Source of the DNA: Elusimicrobiota bacterium
GTDB lineage: Bacteria; Elusimicrobiota; Elusimicrobia; FEN-1173; JAKLIF01
NCBI GenBank assembly: GCA_022709755.1
Contig: JAKLIF010000010.1
Location: 32,113 to 96,112, forward strand
Length of the DNA stretch: 64,000 nt
Direction: 5' to 3'
Below, one piece after another: positions 1 to 8,950 of the stretch (the first letter of the stretch is position 1; each line of letters starts with the position of its first letter). A program made the translations under genes and the position numbers. The notes beneath the pieces were generated by a model. The model did no database searches. It worked only from the letters and a program-made list of their open reading frames with translations, and was not told where the DNA came from.

Positions 1-597
1 AAGGAGGCCGGCTCACTGGATTCCCGCCTCTTCTACTATGCCGGGATCATGTATGAATCCAAAGGGTTCCCCGATTACGCCAGACCGGAGTATGAGAGAT
101 TCCTCCAACATTACCCCCACGATTCGGAAGTACGCATGCGGCTGGCCAACCTTTATTACCGTCTGAACGATCTGGATGCGGCTTTGGAGAATTATGAACA
201 ACTCTACGAGGACAACCCGCTGGACCCCCTCCTCTCCCTCAACCTGGCCCTCACCTACAGGGATAAACAGCGTCCCGAGGATGCCCTCAACGTCTTAATG
301 AACCTCGTCAAGAACGGACAAACACTCTCCGGAACCGCATGCAAGCTCTTCGGGGACCTCAAAGCCCAGAAAGAAGATTGGAACGGGGCCGCCGAATATT
401 ATCAAAAAGCGATCGACCAAAAGCCGGATGACATCGCCGCCCTTGAAGCCATGGCGCTCATCCAGGATCGGCTGAACAATCCCGAGCAGGCGCTCTCCTT
501 ATGGCAGAAGGTCGTCTCCATCAACCCCAAACACAAGGAAGCGCCCCGAATGGTCTCAAAACTCAAAAAACGCCTGAGATCCCTCAAAAAAAAGTAG
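1..597 (+). CDS. TPR-repeat protein, 5' truncated by the window
   Basis: The reading frame is open from base 1, so the start lies outside the window. A Met at 49 is internal because the TPR pattern already runs upstream of it. About 198 residues are visible. They consist of tandem helix-turn-helix TPR units with the usual small/aromatic spacing (for example LANLYYRLNDLDAALENYEQ) and a basic Lys/Arg/Ser tail. TPRs are protein-protein interaction scaffolds, so no enzymatic role can be read. It ends 10 nt before the metallopeptidase/barrel gene and is probably cotranscribed with it, which hints at an envelope-assembly role (inference). Confidence 0.85.
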   Translation, partial: KEAGSLDSRLFYYAGIMYESKGFPDYARPEYERFLQHYPHDSEVRMRLANLYYRLNDLDAALENYEQLYEDNPLDPLLSLNLALTYRDKQRPEDALNVLMNLVKNGQTLSGTACKLFGDLKAQKEDWNGAAEYYQKAIDQKPDDIAALEAMALIQDRLNNPEQALSLWQKVVSINPKHKEAPRMVSKLKKRLRSLKKK

Positions 598-607
598 CCG
601 GGGCCCC

Positions 608-3499
608 ATGACCCCTCGACGCACCCCCTCCCCCTTTTCACTCGGTAAACGGTTTCCCCATTTCCCCTCATTCCTCATCCTTCTCCTCTCCCTTTTCATC
701 TTCTCTCCGACGGCTTATCCTTTTGGAAAGAACAAAGTCATCACCCACACGGACCGCTGGCGCGTCGTCTCCACCGACCATTTCGACATCCACTACACTC
801 CGGATGCCGAATGGATCATCCCCCGAGTGGCCCATCACCTCGAAAAAGCCTACGCCACGGTCACCACCGACCTCCCCGTGCAGATCAAAGAGAGGACTTC
901 GTTCTTCTTCTGCACCAATCACAACCGTTTCGAAGAAATCAACGTCGTGGACGCCGACGAGGGGACGGGGGGGGTGACGGAGGCCTACAAGAACAGGTTC
1001 GTGGTGTTCAACGACGGGAGCGAGCGATGGATGGAACAGGTCATCACGCACGAATTCACCCACGTGGTTCAATTCCATGTATTGTTCGACGGATTCTGGA
1101 AATCCGTCCGGCTTTTGAAATTTCCCCTCTACCCCCTGTGGTTCATGGAGGGGTTGTCCGAATACGAGACCGGCGAACTGGATAAGTCCACCCGCGACAT
1201 GTATCTCAGAGACGCCGTGACCGGACGGGGCTTGATCCCCCTGACGGAACTTCACGGGTTCAACCATCTGAAACCCCACCAGGTCACGTTGGCCTATAAG
1301 CAGGGGGAGGCCGCCCTTCGCTTCATCGCCGAGGAATACGGTAAGGACAAACCCTACAAGATCCTCCGCGCCCAGAGGGAGCGTTTCGAGATCCAATCGG
1401 TGCTGGAAGACACGCTGCATCAGGACCTTCGGTCTCTGAGCCGGCGATATCTGGAATATTGGTCGGACTATTACACCGCCCAGAGCCACGGACTCCATGA
1501 ACCGGAAACCGACGGATCCCGGCTCACGGCGACGGACATCCTTCCCCTCGTCCACACGGCACCGGCCTATTCTCCGGATGGGAAATACCTGGCCTACATC
1601 ACGGACCGAAGCGGGACCAACGAGATCCGACTCCGGTTCATGGATGACAGCGGGCATCCCGACCGGATCCTGACGGGCCGTCACTTCCAAAAGATGGATC
1701 ACCTCCAAGCCGGACAACGGGCGCTCTCGTTCTCTCCGGATGGACAATGGCTGGCCTTCATCGGCGAGAAGGAACAGCGGGATTATCTCTTCCTCTACAA
1801 CATCCGGCGCAAACGCCTGCGCCGGATCTCCGTTCCCTTCGAGGAACTCCGCTCTCCGGTCTTCCATCCGTCGGGCCAATCGCTGGCGGTGGTCGGCATG
1901 AGGAACGGAACCAACGACCTCTATGAGATATCTCCCCGCGGGAAGATCATCCGCCGATTGACCCATTCCGATGACGACGAGGGCGACCCGGCCTTCTCCC
2001 CCGACGGAAAGAAGCTCGTCTATTCCGCGGAAACGATCTCACCGGACACCGCCTATCCCCAGCGGGACCTGCGCCTCTTGGACTGGAACACTCTCTCGTC
2101 GGCGACCCTGACCCGACTCCCCCAGAACGAGACGGAACCCTCCTTCTCCCCGGATGGACAATCCATCTATTTCGTCTCCGACCAGGACCACGTCTTCAAC
2201 CTCTATCGATTGGACATCTCCTCGGGACGGATCGACCAACTGACCAAGACCCTGGGCGGCCTTTTCACGCCGGTCCTCTCTCCCGATGGGAAACGCTGCT
2301 CCTTCGTCGCTTTTCGAAACGGAGAAAAACACATCTACGAGGGACCTCTCCCCTTGGTCTCAGGGAAAAATTCCGCCCTCTCCTTCTCGGCGGACCCGTC
2401 GGGGATCTCCTTCCTCCGCGACGACCGTTCCTCATCGCCCCCCGCAGCCCCGCCGGCCGGACCCCGCCGAGCCGGACTTCCCCTGAACCCGTTCCACCCC
2501 TACCGATTCCGCGCCTCGACAGATCTTTTCTTCCCCCTGCTCTATTATTCCTCCACCGACGGCCTCTTCCTCGCCTCCTACTGGCAGGCCTCCGAGCACC
2601 TGGGAAACCACGAGATCGCCGCATTGGCACAATATCTTTCCGGCGACAAATTCTTCGACTATCAACTCCAATATTCCTACAAGCGGTTCCGGCCCCAGTT
2701 CACACTGGCGACCCAAGGACTCAACTACTACCGGGACTTCGAGGAGACCGAACTCCAGAAAGAATCCCAACAATTCGCGGGCGTGAGTTATCCCCTCGAC
2801 CGGTTCCAACGCATCGAAGGGCTCGCGTCCACTCTGTTCCGGCGGAACGAATTCCGCTACGATTCCGATTTCAACTACGAGGAGAGGGAGAACTACGGGG
2901 CGGCGTCCTACGTCCGAGACACCACCACCGGCCGGTATCTCGCGGTCACCAGCGGCACTCGATTCCGCGCCACCTATCAAACCGCCCGGCCCGTCCTCGG
3001 CGGCGATCTGGAATACAAGACCCATGTGCTAGAGCAACACGTCTTCGTTCCGACCGGACGTGAAAGCACCTTCGCCCTCCGCGCGTTGGGGGGCGTCAGC
3101 ACCGGTCCCAATCCCCAGACCTATCGTTTGGGCGGGATCGACCGCCTCCGAGGATACTCCCGGCGATCCGATGACAACCGGGCGTCGCGGTTCCTCATGA
3201 GCAACGTGGAATGGCGCGTCCCACTGACCTATCTCAATTACGACACCTGGTTCATCTTCCCCGATTTTTTCTTCAAAGCGCTCTATGGCACTCTTTTCGT
3301 CGATACCGGCTACGACTGGGACCAGTCCTCAGACTTGAATCATCTCCGGTCGGGGGACCTCATGAATTCCGTCGGAGCCGGTATCCGGCTGCCGATCTTC
3401 ATCATGCAGACCTACCCCATCACCGTCTCCTTCGATGTCGCCAAGAGGACGGACGCGCACCGCTGGGTGTGGTATCTCTCGCTGGGTCCGGAGTTCTAA
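608..3499 (+). CDS. Peptidase MA-like / PD40 beta-propeller / Omp85-type barrel fusion
   Basis: A 963-residue exported protein. Residues 1-38 are a signal peptide with a long Leu/Ile-rich core. Residues 45-300 look like a peptidase-MA (gluzincin) domain with HEFTH at 148-152 and a downstream EGLSEY at 181-186, which supplies the likely third zinc ligand. Residues about 310-590 hold about six PD40/TolB-like blades, each with an (A/F)SPDG core. From about 615 to the C-terminus the sequence is rich in alternating aromatic strands, has a GGIDRLRGY segment like the conserved Omp85/BamA (V/I)RG(F/Y) motif, and ends in Phe. The inference is an outer-membrane barrel displaying a propeller and a zinc peptidase. 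It is followed after 3 nt by the SGNH gene. Substrate unknown. Confidence 0.85.
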   Translation: MTPRRTPSPFSLGKRFPHFPSFLILLLSLFIFSPTAYPFGKNKVITHTDRWRVVSTDHFDIHYTPDAEWIIPRVAHHLEKAYATVTTDLPVQIKERTSFFFCTNHNRFEEINVVDADEGTGGVTEAYKNRFVVFNDGSERWMEQVITHEFTHVVQFHVLFDGFWKSVRLLKFPLYPLWFMEGLSEYETGELDKSTRDMYLRDAVTGRGLIPLTELHGFNHLKPHQVTLAYKQGEAALRFIAEEYGKDKPYKILRAQRERFEIQSVLEDTLHQDLRSLSRRYLEYWSDYYTAQSHGLHEPETDGSRLTATDILPLVHTAPAYSPDGKYLAYITDRSGTNEIRLRFMDDSGHPDRILTGRHFQKMDHLQAGQRALSFSPDGQWLAFIGEKEQRDYLFLYNIRRKRLRRISVPFEELRSPVFHPSGQSLAVVGMRNGTNDLYEISPRGKIIRRLTHSDDDEGDPAFSPDGKKLVYSAETISPDTAYPQRDLRLLDWNTLSSATLTRLPQNETEPSFSPDGQSIYFVSDQDHVFNLYRLDISSGRIDQLTKTLGGLFTPVLSPDGKRCSFVAFRNGEKHIYEGPLPLVSGKNSALSFSADPSGISFLRDDRSSSPPAAPPAGPRRAGLPLNPFHPYRFRASTDLFFPLLYYSSTDGLFLASYWQASEHLGNHEIAALAQYLSGDKFFDYQLQYSYKRFRPQFTLATQGLNYYRDFEETELQKESQQFAGVSYPLDRFQRIEGLASTLFRRNEFRYDSDFNYEERENYGAASYVRDTTTGRYLAVTSGTRFRATYQTARPVLGGDLEYKTHVLEQHVFVPTGRESTFALRALGGVSTGPNPQTYRLGGIDRLRGYSRRSDDNRASRFLMSNVEWRVPLTYLNYDTWFIFPDFFFKALYGTLFVDTGYDWDQSSDLNHLRSGDLMNSVGAGIRLPIFIMQTYPITVSFDVAKRTDAHRWVWYLSLGPEF

Positions 3500-3502
3500 C
3501 CG

Positions 3503-5167
3503 ATGCCGTTCCGGATCAAACCGCTCTCCCTCGCCGGGAGGATCTTTCAAAGATCAGTCCTTATCCTTCTCGGACTCCTCTTGTCCCTCCTGGGCCTCCT
3601 CCCCCTGGAATTCCATTATCGAGCCCATCCCATGCCCGAAGAAGCCTTCCAATCCCGACTGAGGATGATGCGCCTCTACAACGATTCCCAAAAACCGCCC
3701 TATCTCACCGTCGACAGAAATGGCAGGCCCCATCTGATCCGCAACGACCGAACCGTCCTTCAACGACCCAACAAGTTCTCCTTCATCCCACTCCGCAAGA
3801 AGCCGGGACGGAGACGCATCGTCGTGTTGGGGGAATCCAGCGCCGAGTTCTTGGGGAACCAGTTGGCCCAGACGCTCAGAAGGAACCGTTACGACGTCAT
3901 GAACTGCGCCTTGAGCGGTTGTGACCTGAGAATGCTTGAAAGACGTTTCGATGAGGCGGTCCACTACGACCCGGACCTCATCATCCTGATGTTCGGACAT
4001 AATTTCCAATATGATCTAAAGTCGGACAGTCTTTTTTTCCGTTATTATGAGCCCTGGGCGGGCGTCTTGGGCCGAAGCGCTCTCTTCCGGCAAATATCCC
4101 TCGGATTCCCCGTCGAGATCCGGCTTTCCCCCGATCCGGAATCGGCGCATCGACGACGCTATCAATGTTTTCTATACCGGGTGGCCCGGACGGCCAAGAC
4201 GCTCGACGTCCCCGTCATCCTCTGCACCCTGCCGGCCAACCTCCTGTTTCCCTGCTTTGCGGACATCCCCGAAACGACCGACCCGTCCTACCTGGACGCC
4301 CTTTTTACTTATTACCAGGGACGCACCCGGGAAGCAATCCCTCTCTTAGAACACCACCTCTCCCACCACGACCTTCTGGAAACCCATTTTCGAATCGGGA
4401 ACTGGTATCTCAAGGAGGGTCTCACCGAGAAGGCCTACGGACACCTTCAATCGATCGTCGGAAACGAACCATTGAGAGACCGTGCGACGAAAGCGCTCAA
4501 CGACATGATCCGCTCCATCTCGGCGGAAAAGGGATTCGTCCTCTTTGATGTCGAGAAAGACATACGGGCCATCGCCTCGAACGGAATACCCGGATGGGAC
4601 CTTTTTTTCGACAACTGCCATGTCGATAGAAACGCCTTGCGATGGGAAGCCGCACGCTGCCTGGACATCATCGATAGTAATATCTGGAAGATCGTCCCCG
4701 AGGACGTCCGGACCCCTGCCCGCCCCTTCGTCCCCAAGAAAAACGACGTCTATGCCGATCCGGCCGTTTATTACTCATTCCCCCTCACCGAAGAAACATC
4801 CTACTGGACTAAATACCTCTTTGAATCCTCACGGAGATCCGGAGACACGGAACAGATCATCGAACGGTTCATGGAATACAAAAAGAGATCCGGGGGGGCA
4901 TCCTTCTCCGATGCCAACATGGCCCATTACTATCTGGAGTTCAGCAAGGGAGCCCATATGGCCGATCAGACGCAGACCGCCCTCGACTACGCAAAGATCG
5001 CCGCGCGTCTGTCCCCCGGATGGGGAAACCCCCACTATTACATGGGTGTATACCATCTTCAATCTCAAAACAGGCCGGAAGCCAGGCGTTCGTTCAAGAA
5101 GACACTGGAACTCGATCCCGACAACACGACAGCCCGCTATTTCTTACAAAAACTTGAAGACCTCTAA
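3503..5167 (+). CDS. Membrane-anchored SGNH/GDSL-type hydrolase with TPR segments
   Basis: A 554-residue protein. An N-terminal hydrophobic anchor (about 17-35) precedes an SGNH hydrolase fold. Block I is GESS with nucleophile candidate S112, block II is around G139, block III is GHN with N167, and block V is DNCH with D370 and H373. Between blocks III and V, residues about 265-335 read as TPR-like helix pairs, an insertion inside the catalytic domain. A second TPR set lies at about 465-554. SGNH enzymes are esterases, often acting on acylated polysaccharide or peptidoglycan in the envelope. The substrate here is unknown. It starts 3 nt after the upstream barrel gene. Confidence 0.82.
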   Translation: MPFRIKPLSLAGRIFQRSVLILLGLLLSLLGLLPLEFHYRAHPMPEEAFQSRLRMMRLYNDSQKPPYLTVDRNGRPHLIRNDRTVLQRPNKFSFIPLRKKPGRRRIVVLGESSAEFLGNQLAQTLRRNRYDVMNCALSGCDLRMLERRFDEAVHYDPDLIILMFGHNFQYDLKSDSLFFRYYEPWAGVLGRSALFRQISLGFPVEIRLSPDPESAHRRRYQCFLYRVARTAKTLDVPVILCTLPANLLFPCFADIPETTDPSYLDALFTYYQGRTREAIPLLEHHLSHHDLLETHFRIGNWYLKEGLTEKAYGHLQSIVGNEPLRDRATKALNDMIRSISAEKGFVLFDVEKDIRAIASNGIPGWDLFFDNCHVDRNALRWEAARCLDIIDSNIWKIVPEDVRTPARPFVPKKNDVYADPAVYYSFPLTEETSYWTKYLFESSRRSGDTEQIIERFMEYKKRSGGASFSDANMAHYYLEFSKGAHMADQTQTALDYAKIAARLSPGWGNPHYYMGVYHLQSQNRPEARRSFKKTLELDPDNTTARYFLQKLEDL

Positions 5168-5249
5168 ACCGGGGCGATATTCCCTCAACACCCGAGCGGT
5201 CTTCTCCATATTTTGATACATTGTGATTCTCACTCAGGGACACGACGAC

Positions 5250-5564
5250 ATGATCCTCCTCGAATTCAGCATATTTCCCCTCCATAAAGGAGAAAGCGTG
5301 GGTTCATATGTGGCCCGCGCCATCGACATCATCGATCGGAGCGGTCTGGACTACCGGATCAATTCCATGGGGACGGTCCTGGAAGGCGAATGGGACGACG
5401 TCTTCCGTGTCGTGAAAAGATGCTACACCGAACTCCGGCGGGATTGTCCCCGCCTGGTCCTCTCCATCACAGTGGACTATCGCCGGGGCCGACAGACGCG
5501 TTTGGCCCGGAAAGTCCTGTCCCTCCGAAAAAGACTCCGCCGAAACCTGAAAACGGACATCTGA
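5250..5564 (+). CDS. MTH1187/YkoF-family thiamine-binding-type protein
   Basis: A 104-residue small cytosolic protein opening with MILLEFSIFPL, followed by the GESVGSYVARAIDII helix and a GT-(V/x)-EGEWD segment typical of the DUF77/MTH1187 thiamine-binding family. Members are ferredoxin-fold proteins proposed to bind thiamine or its pyrimidine. I chose the ATG at 5250 because AGGGA lies 9 nt upstream. An in-frame GTG at 5223 would add nine residues absent from the family pattern. The next gene (yacP-like) begins 4 nt after the stop, so they are likely cotranscribed. Ligand binding is inferred from family only. Confidence 0.78.
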   Translation: MILLEFSIFPLHKGESVGSYVARAIDIIDRSGLDYRINSMGTVLEGEWDDVFRVVKRCYTELRRDCPRLVLSITVDYRRGRQTRLARKVLSLRKRLRRNLKTDI

Positions 5565-5568
5565 CCCC

Positions 5569-6042
5569 ATGTCCCCGATGTACATCCTCGACGGTTACAA
5601 CGTCATCCGCAGTTCCGACGATCTTTCCCGCGGATCGCTCCTCCAACAGAGGGAACGATTGATCGGGCTGATCGATCGGCGGTCCCCCCAGGGAAGTTCC
5701 CGCAACTCCGTCACCGTCGTCTTCGACGGACAGCCGGACGTCTCGAGCCCCGACCTTTCCACGCACACCCGCGTCCTCTACTCGCCGGGCCCCAGCGCCG
5801 ACGACGTCATCAAGAACTGTGTCGACAACCATCCGAACCCCCGGGATGTCGTGGTGGTCACGGACGACCGATCGATCCGAAAATGGGTCGCCGGAGCCGG
5901 TGCGCGAGTCATGTCTTGCGACGATTTCATCCGGCGGTTGGCCGAGCCGATGCCCCCGCCGAAACGCCGCCCCGAAAAACCCGACGGCCTCGCCGCCCAA
6001 GACCTCAACAGGGAACTAAGCCGCTTATGGAAGTTGAAATAA
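5569..6042 (+). CDS. NYN-domain (YacP/Rae1-like) endoribonuclease
   Basis: A 157-residue protein with the NYN/PIN-like signature: ILDGYNVI near the N-terminus (D8), VVFDG (D53), an SADD pair (D78/D79) and VVTDDRSI (D99/D100). These are the acidic metal-binding residues of this nuclease fold. Bacillus YacP (Rae1) is a ribosome-associated mRNA endonuclease, and that role here is inference. Start at 5569, with a second in-frame ATG at 5578 as an alternative. Its 3' end overlaps sfsA by 16 nt in another frame, suggesting translational coupling. Confidence 0.8.
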   Translation: MSPMYILDGYNVIRSSDDLSRGSLLQQRERLIGLIDRRSPQGSSRNSVTVVFDGQPDVSSPDLSTHTRVLYSPGPSADDVIKNCVDNHPNPRDVVVVTDDRSIRKWVAGAGARVMSCDDFIRRLAEPMPPPKRRPEKPDGLAAQDLNRELSRLWKLK

Positions 6043-6755
6043 AATTCCACCCGCCGCTCCGGGAGGGGGTCCTGCTTCGCCGCTACAAACGCTTCCTGGC
6101 GGACGTGCGTTTTCCCGACGGCACGGTGACCACCGCCGTCTGTCCGAACACCGGGAGCATGCGCTCCTGCTGCGAACCCGGCAGACCCGTCATGCTCAGT
6201 CACCATCCGGAGACCACCCGCCGCTACGCCTACACTTGGGAAATGATCCGAATGGAGCGCGGCTGGGTCGGCGTCAACACGTCCATCCCCAACAATTTGA
6301 CGGCCCTGGCTGTGAAATATGGAGCCATCCCGGAGTTGATCAGTTACACCTCTGTGCGCCGGGAGATCCCGACGAGCCGTCACACCCGCCTGGACCTCCT
6401 CCTGGAAGGACCTATTGGGACTTGCTATGTCGAGATCAAGAACGTGTCGCTGTGCGAAGGCGAGGTCGCCTACTTCCCCGACGCCGTCACCGAGCGCGGG
6501 GCCAAACACCTCGATGAACTGGTCCGACTGTCCCGCCAAGGCCACAAGACCGTCATGATGTTCGTCGTCCAGCGGGAAGACTGTTCGCTGTTCAAGCCGG
6601 CCGATGCGATCGACCCGGACTACGGAAAGAAATTAAGGGAAGCCGCCGCCGCGGGCGTCGAGATACTCGTCTACCAAGCCCTTGTTTCCCCCACCTCCGT
6701 CCGTTGGGGACGATGCCTGCCAAAGGATTTGACAGACGTGTTCAGAACGAGTTAA
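6027..6755 (+). CDS. sfsA: SfsA family protein
   Basis: A 242-residue protein with the SfsA pattern. There is an N-terminal OB-like part (VRFPDGTVTTAVCPNTGSM), then a nuclease-like core with RLDLLL and CYVEIKNVSL (D and ExK), and FPDAVTERGAKHL. E. coli SfsA binds DNA nonspecifically and affects maltose gene expression, and its biochemical role is unsettled. The frame is open well upstream, but family members begin near MEVEIKF, so I chose the ATG at 6027, which lies inside the end of the NYN gene. Length matches the family (about 230-240). Confidence 0.9.
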   Translation: MEVEIKFHPPLREGVLLRRYKRFLADVRFPDGTVTTAVCPNTGSMRSCCEPGRPVMLSHHPETTRRYAYTWEMIRMERGWVGVNTSIPNNLTALAVKYGAIPELISYTSVRREIPTSRHTRLDLLLEGPIGTCYVEIKNVSLCEGEVAYFPDAVTERGAKHLDELVRLSRQGHKTVMMFVVQREDCSLFKPADAIDPDYGKKLREAAAAGVEILVYQALVSPTSVRWGRCLPKDLTDVFRTS

Positions 6756-6757
6756 AT
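6729..6757 (+). promoter_or_regulatory. Sigma70-type promoter TTGACA-N17-TTAAAT
   Basis: A perfect -35 at 6729-6734 and -10 TTAAAT (4/6) at 6752-6757, separated by exactly 17 nt. It overlaps the 3' end of sfsA. The predicted start of transcription is about 6764, upstream of the low-complexity coiled-coil gene at 6804. Confidence 0.6.
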
Positions 6758-6765
6758 TTACAGTC

Positions 6766-6819
6766 AATGGAACCAAAAATCACTCTTCAAGGGAGTTTCC
6801 GCCATGAAAGGTTTTTCTA
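6766..6819 (+). other. Possible leaderless 17-codon upstream ORF
   Basis: An ATG lies 8 nt after the -10 box at 6752-6757 and opens a 17-codon frame ([17 protein letters not shown]) that stops 16 nt inside the next gene in another frame. The AAGGGAG ribosome-binding site of that gene is inside this short frame. It could couple translation, or it could be chance. Confidence 0.2.
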
Positions 6820-7610
6820 AACACATCCCGATCGCAGGTGTCGTTCTGTCTCTCGGTATCGCCTTGATCTTTTACAAAAATTTCAGTTCCACCAAATCCG
6901 GTGACACCACCCCCATCCAATCGGGATCCGGCGACGGAAAAGGCGGACGCACGGACGCAGCCAGCGGAGCCGCCTCGGGCGCGGCGGGAGACGCCGCTCA
7001 AGCGGGTCAAACCGGAGAACAGGCGGGAGGCGCCGCCGGTGGAGGGCAACCGGGACAGGCCGGTCAAGCCGGACAGCCCGGCGCAGCCGGATCCGGAACT
7101 CCCGGCGCCGGGGAACAGAAAGCCAAAGCGGGAGAAGCCGCCCCTTCCAAGGGAGCGCCGGCCGAATCCCCCTCCGCCAAAACCGATGCTCCCCCCTCGT
7201 CCTTCTTCCAGCGACTCATGAACCGGATGCAGAGTCTTTTCGAAGGATTCAGCGGACGCGTGGCGCCCGACAAGAGTTCGTTCTTGGGCCGCATGTTCGG
7301 TCGCGTCCAGGACCTGCTCTTCAAAAGTCCGACTTCCCCCGAAAAACAATTGAACAAACCCGGAAAGAAAGACACTCCCGAGGAGACGGAACAAAAGAAA
7401 AAGATCGCCGAGGAAATGCGGCGGATGCAAGAGATGCAAGACCAGATGAAGAAAAGTCTCGAAGACCAGATCGAAATGAACCGGATGCTCCAACAACAAC
7501 TCCAGGACCAGAGGAACATCCAACAAAACATCCAGAACACGATCCAGACACAGAAGATGCTCCGAGACAGCCAACAGATGCAAAAATCCCTGGGGTCGAA
7601 CAACAAATAG
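6804..7610 (+). CDS. Anchored low-complexity Gly/Ala/Pro-Gln protein with C-terminal coiled coil
   Basis: Not recognised. The 268 residues begin with a positively charged start and one hydrophobic segment (about 8-27), a signal anchor or uncleaved signal. Residues about 36-130 are low-complexity Gly/Ala/Gln/Pro, including several consecutive G-X-Y triplets around [14 protein letters not shown] middle part (about 130-190) has moderately ordered helices, and the end (about 190-268) is a Gln/Met/Glu/Lys-rich coiled coil. The ribosome-binding site AAGGGAG precedes the ATG. It probably spans or lines the periplasm from the inner membrane (inference). It lies between its own promoter and serS. Confidence 0.7.
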   Translation: MKGFSKHIPIAGVVLSLGIALIFYKNFSSTKSGDTTPIQSGSGDGKGGRTDAASGAASGAAGDAAQAGQTGEQAGGAAGGGQPGQAGQAGQPGAAGSGTPGAGEQKAKAGEAAPSKGAPAESPSAKTDAPPSSFFQRLMNRMQSLFEGFSGRVAPDKSSFLGRMFGRVQDLLFKSPTSPEKQLNKPGKKDTPEETEQKKKIAEEMRRMQEMQDQMKKSLEDQIEMNRMLQQQLQDQRNIQQNIQNTIQTQKMLRDSQQMQKSLGSNNK

Positions 7611-7627
7611 AACAGCCCCCCCTTCTC

Positions 7628-8950
7628 ATGCTCGATGTAAAACGGATCAGACAGAATCCCGACGAGGTCCGCCGGGCGGTTCAGAACCGCGGGGGGCGCT
7701 ATCTCCCCCTGTTTGACGAGTTCATCCAGGTGGACAAGGAATGGCGTGTGATGAACGCCAAACTGGACGAACTCCGCGCCCAGAGCAACGCGGCCGCCGA
7801 CAAAGTGGGCGAACTCAAAAAGCAAAAACAGGATGCCGGTTCCATTCTACAGGAGATGGCCTCGGTCAAAAAAGCAATCAAGGGACTGGAAGAGAGCATC
7901 GCCCCCCTGACGAAGAAGATCGATGAAATCATCCTGCAACTGCCCAACACCCCCGACCCCTCCGTCCCCGTCGGAAAAAACGCGGACGAAAACCCCGTGG
8001 TCCGCGAATGGGGGACACGAAGATCATTTCCCTTCGAACCCAAGGACCATCAGGACATCGGCGCCGCGCTCGGATTCCTGGATTTCGAGCGCGCCTCGAA
8101 ACTTTCCGGATCCCGGTTCGCCCTCTTGATGGGGGACGGCGCCCGGCTGGAAAGAGCCCTCATCCAGTTCATGTTGGACGTGCATACACGGGAACACGGC
8201 TATCTGGAAGTCCTCCCCCCGTTCCTGGTCACCGGACAAACCATGACCGGGACCGGTCAACTCCCGAAGTTCGCCGAGGAACTCTATAAGTGCGCCGAAG
8301 ACGATCTTTACCTGATCCCGACCGCGGAAGTTCCCTTGACCAACCTCCACCGGGACGAGACATTCTCCGAGGAATCCCTGCCCAAGAGTTATTGCTCTTA
8401 CACCGCCTGTTTTCGACGAGAGGCCGGCTCCTACGGAAAAGACACCCGCGGACTGATCCGGAACCACCAGTTCAACAAGGTGGAACTGGTCAAATTCGTG
8501 AGACCGGAGGATGCGTCCGCCGAATTGGAGACGCTGACGCGCCACGCCGAAACGATCCTTCAGAAACTCGATCTCCCGTATCGCGTCATCCAACTCTGCA
8601 CGGGCGATTTGGGATTTTCATCGGCCAAGACCTATGATCTGGAGATATGGATGCCCGGAGACCTGATGATCGATGAAAAGAACAAGACGAAGAGCCGGGG
8701 CCGATGGAGGGAAGTCTCTTCCTGTTCCGTTTTCACCGATTTCCAAGCGCGCCGCATCAACATCCGTCTCAAGAAAAAGGACGGCTCTCGGGGATACCCC
8801 TACACCCTCAACGGATCCGGACTCGCCGTCGGACGCACCATGGCGGCCATTCTCGAGAACTACCAAGAGGCCGACGGAGCGGTGGCCGTCCCCAAAGTCC
8901 TGCAACCCTATCTCCAACAGGAACGCCTGTCCGCGAGGGGACCGAACTGA
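7628..8950 (+). CDS. serS: Seryl-tRNA synthetase
   Basis: A 440-residue class II synthetase that charges tRNA-Ser (and tRNA-Sec where present) with serine in the cytoplasm. An N-terminal antiparallel coiled-coil arm (about 30-105, rich in Lys/Glu heptads) binds the tRNA long variable arm. The catalytic core shows motif 2 ([11 protein letters not shown]) and motif 3 ([18 protein letters not shown]). Length is typical of bacteria (about 420-440). There is no clear Shine-Dalgarno before the ATG, where the upstream bases are C-rich. The stop overlaps the start of the next small gene (TGATG). Confidence 0.97.
   Translation: MLDVKRIRQNPDEVRRAVQNRGGRYLPLFDEFIQVDKEWRVMNAKLDELRAQSNAAADKVGELKKQKQDAGSILQEMASVKKAIKGLEESIAPLTKKIDEIILQLPNTPDPSVPVGKNADENPVVREWGTRRSFPFEPKDHQDIGAALGFLDFERASKLSGSRFALLMGDGARLERALIQFMLDVHTREHGYLEVLPPFLVTGQTMTGTGQLPKFAEELYKCAEDDLYLIPTAEVPLTNLHRDETFSEESLPKSYCSYTACFRREAGSYGKDTRGLIRNHQFNKVELVKFVRPEDASAELETLTRHAETILQKLDLPYRVIQLCTGDLGFSSAKTYDLEIWMPGDLMIDEKNKTKSRGRWREVSSCSVFTDFQARRINIRLKKKDGSRGYPYTLNGSGLAVGRTMAAILENYQEADGAVAVPKVLQPYLQQERLSARGPN

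Noticed and set aside
668..1966. Long open frame on the minus strand opposite the metallopeptidase/barrel gene
   Set aside because: No ribosome-binding site or family pattern. It is a shadow caused by the GC-rich codon usage of the real gene.
5883..6026. A longer SfsA start upstream of 6027
   Set aside because: The extra residues are Arg/Pro-rich, overlap the NYN gene and do not match SfsA.
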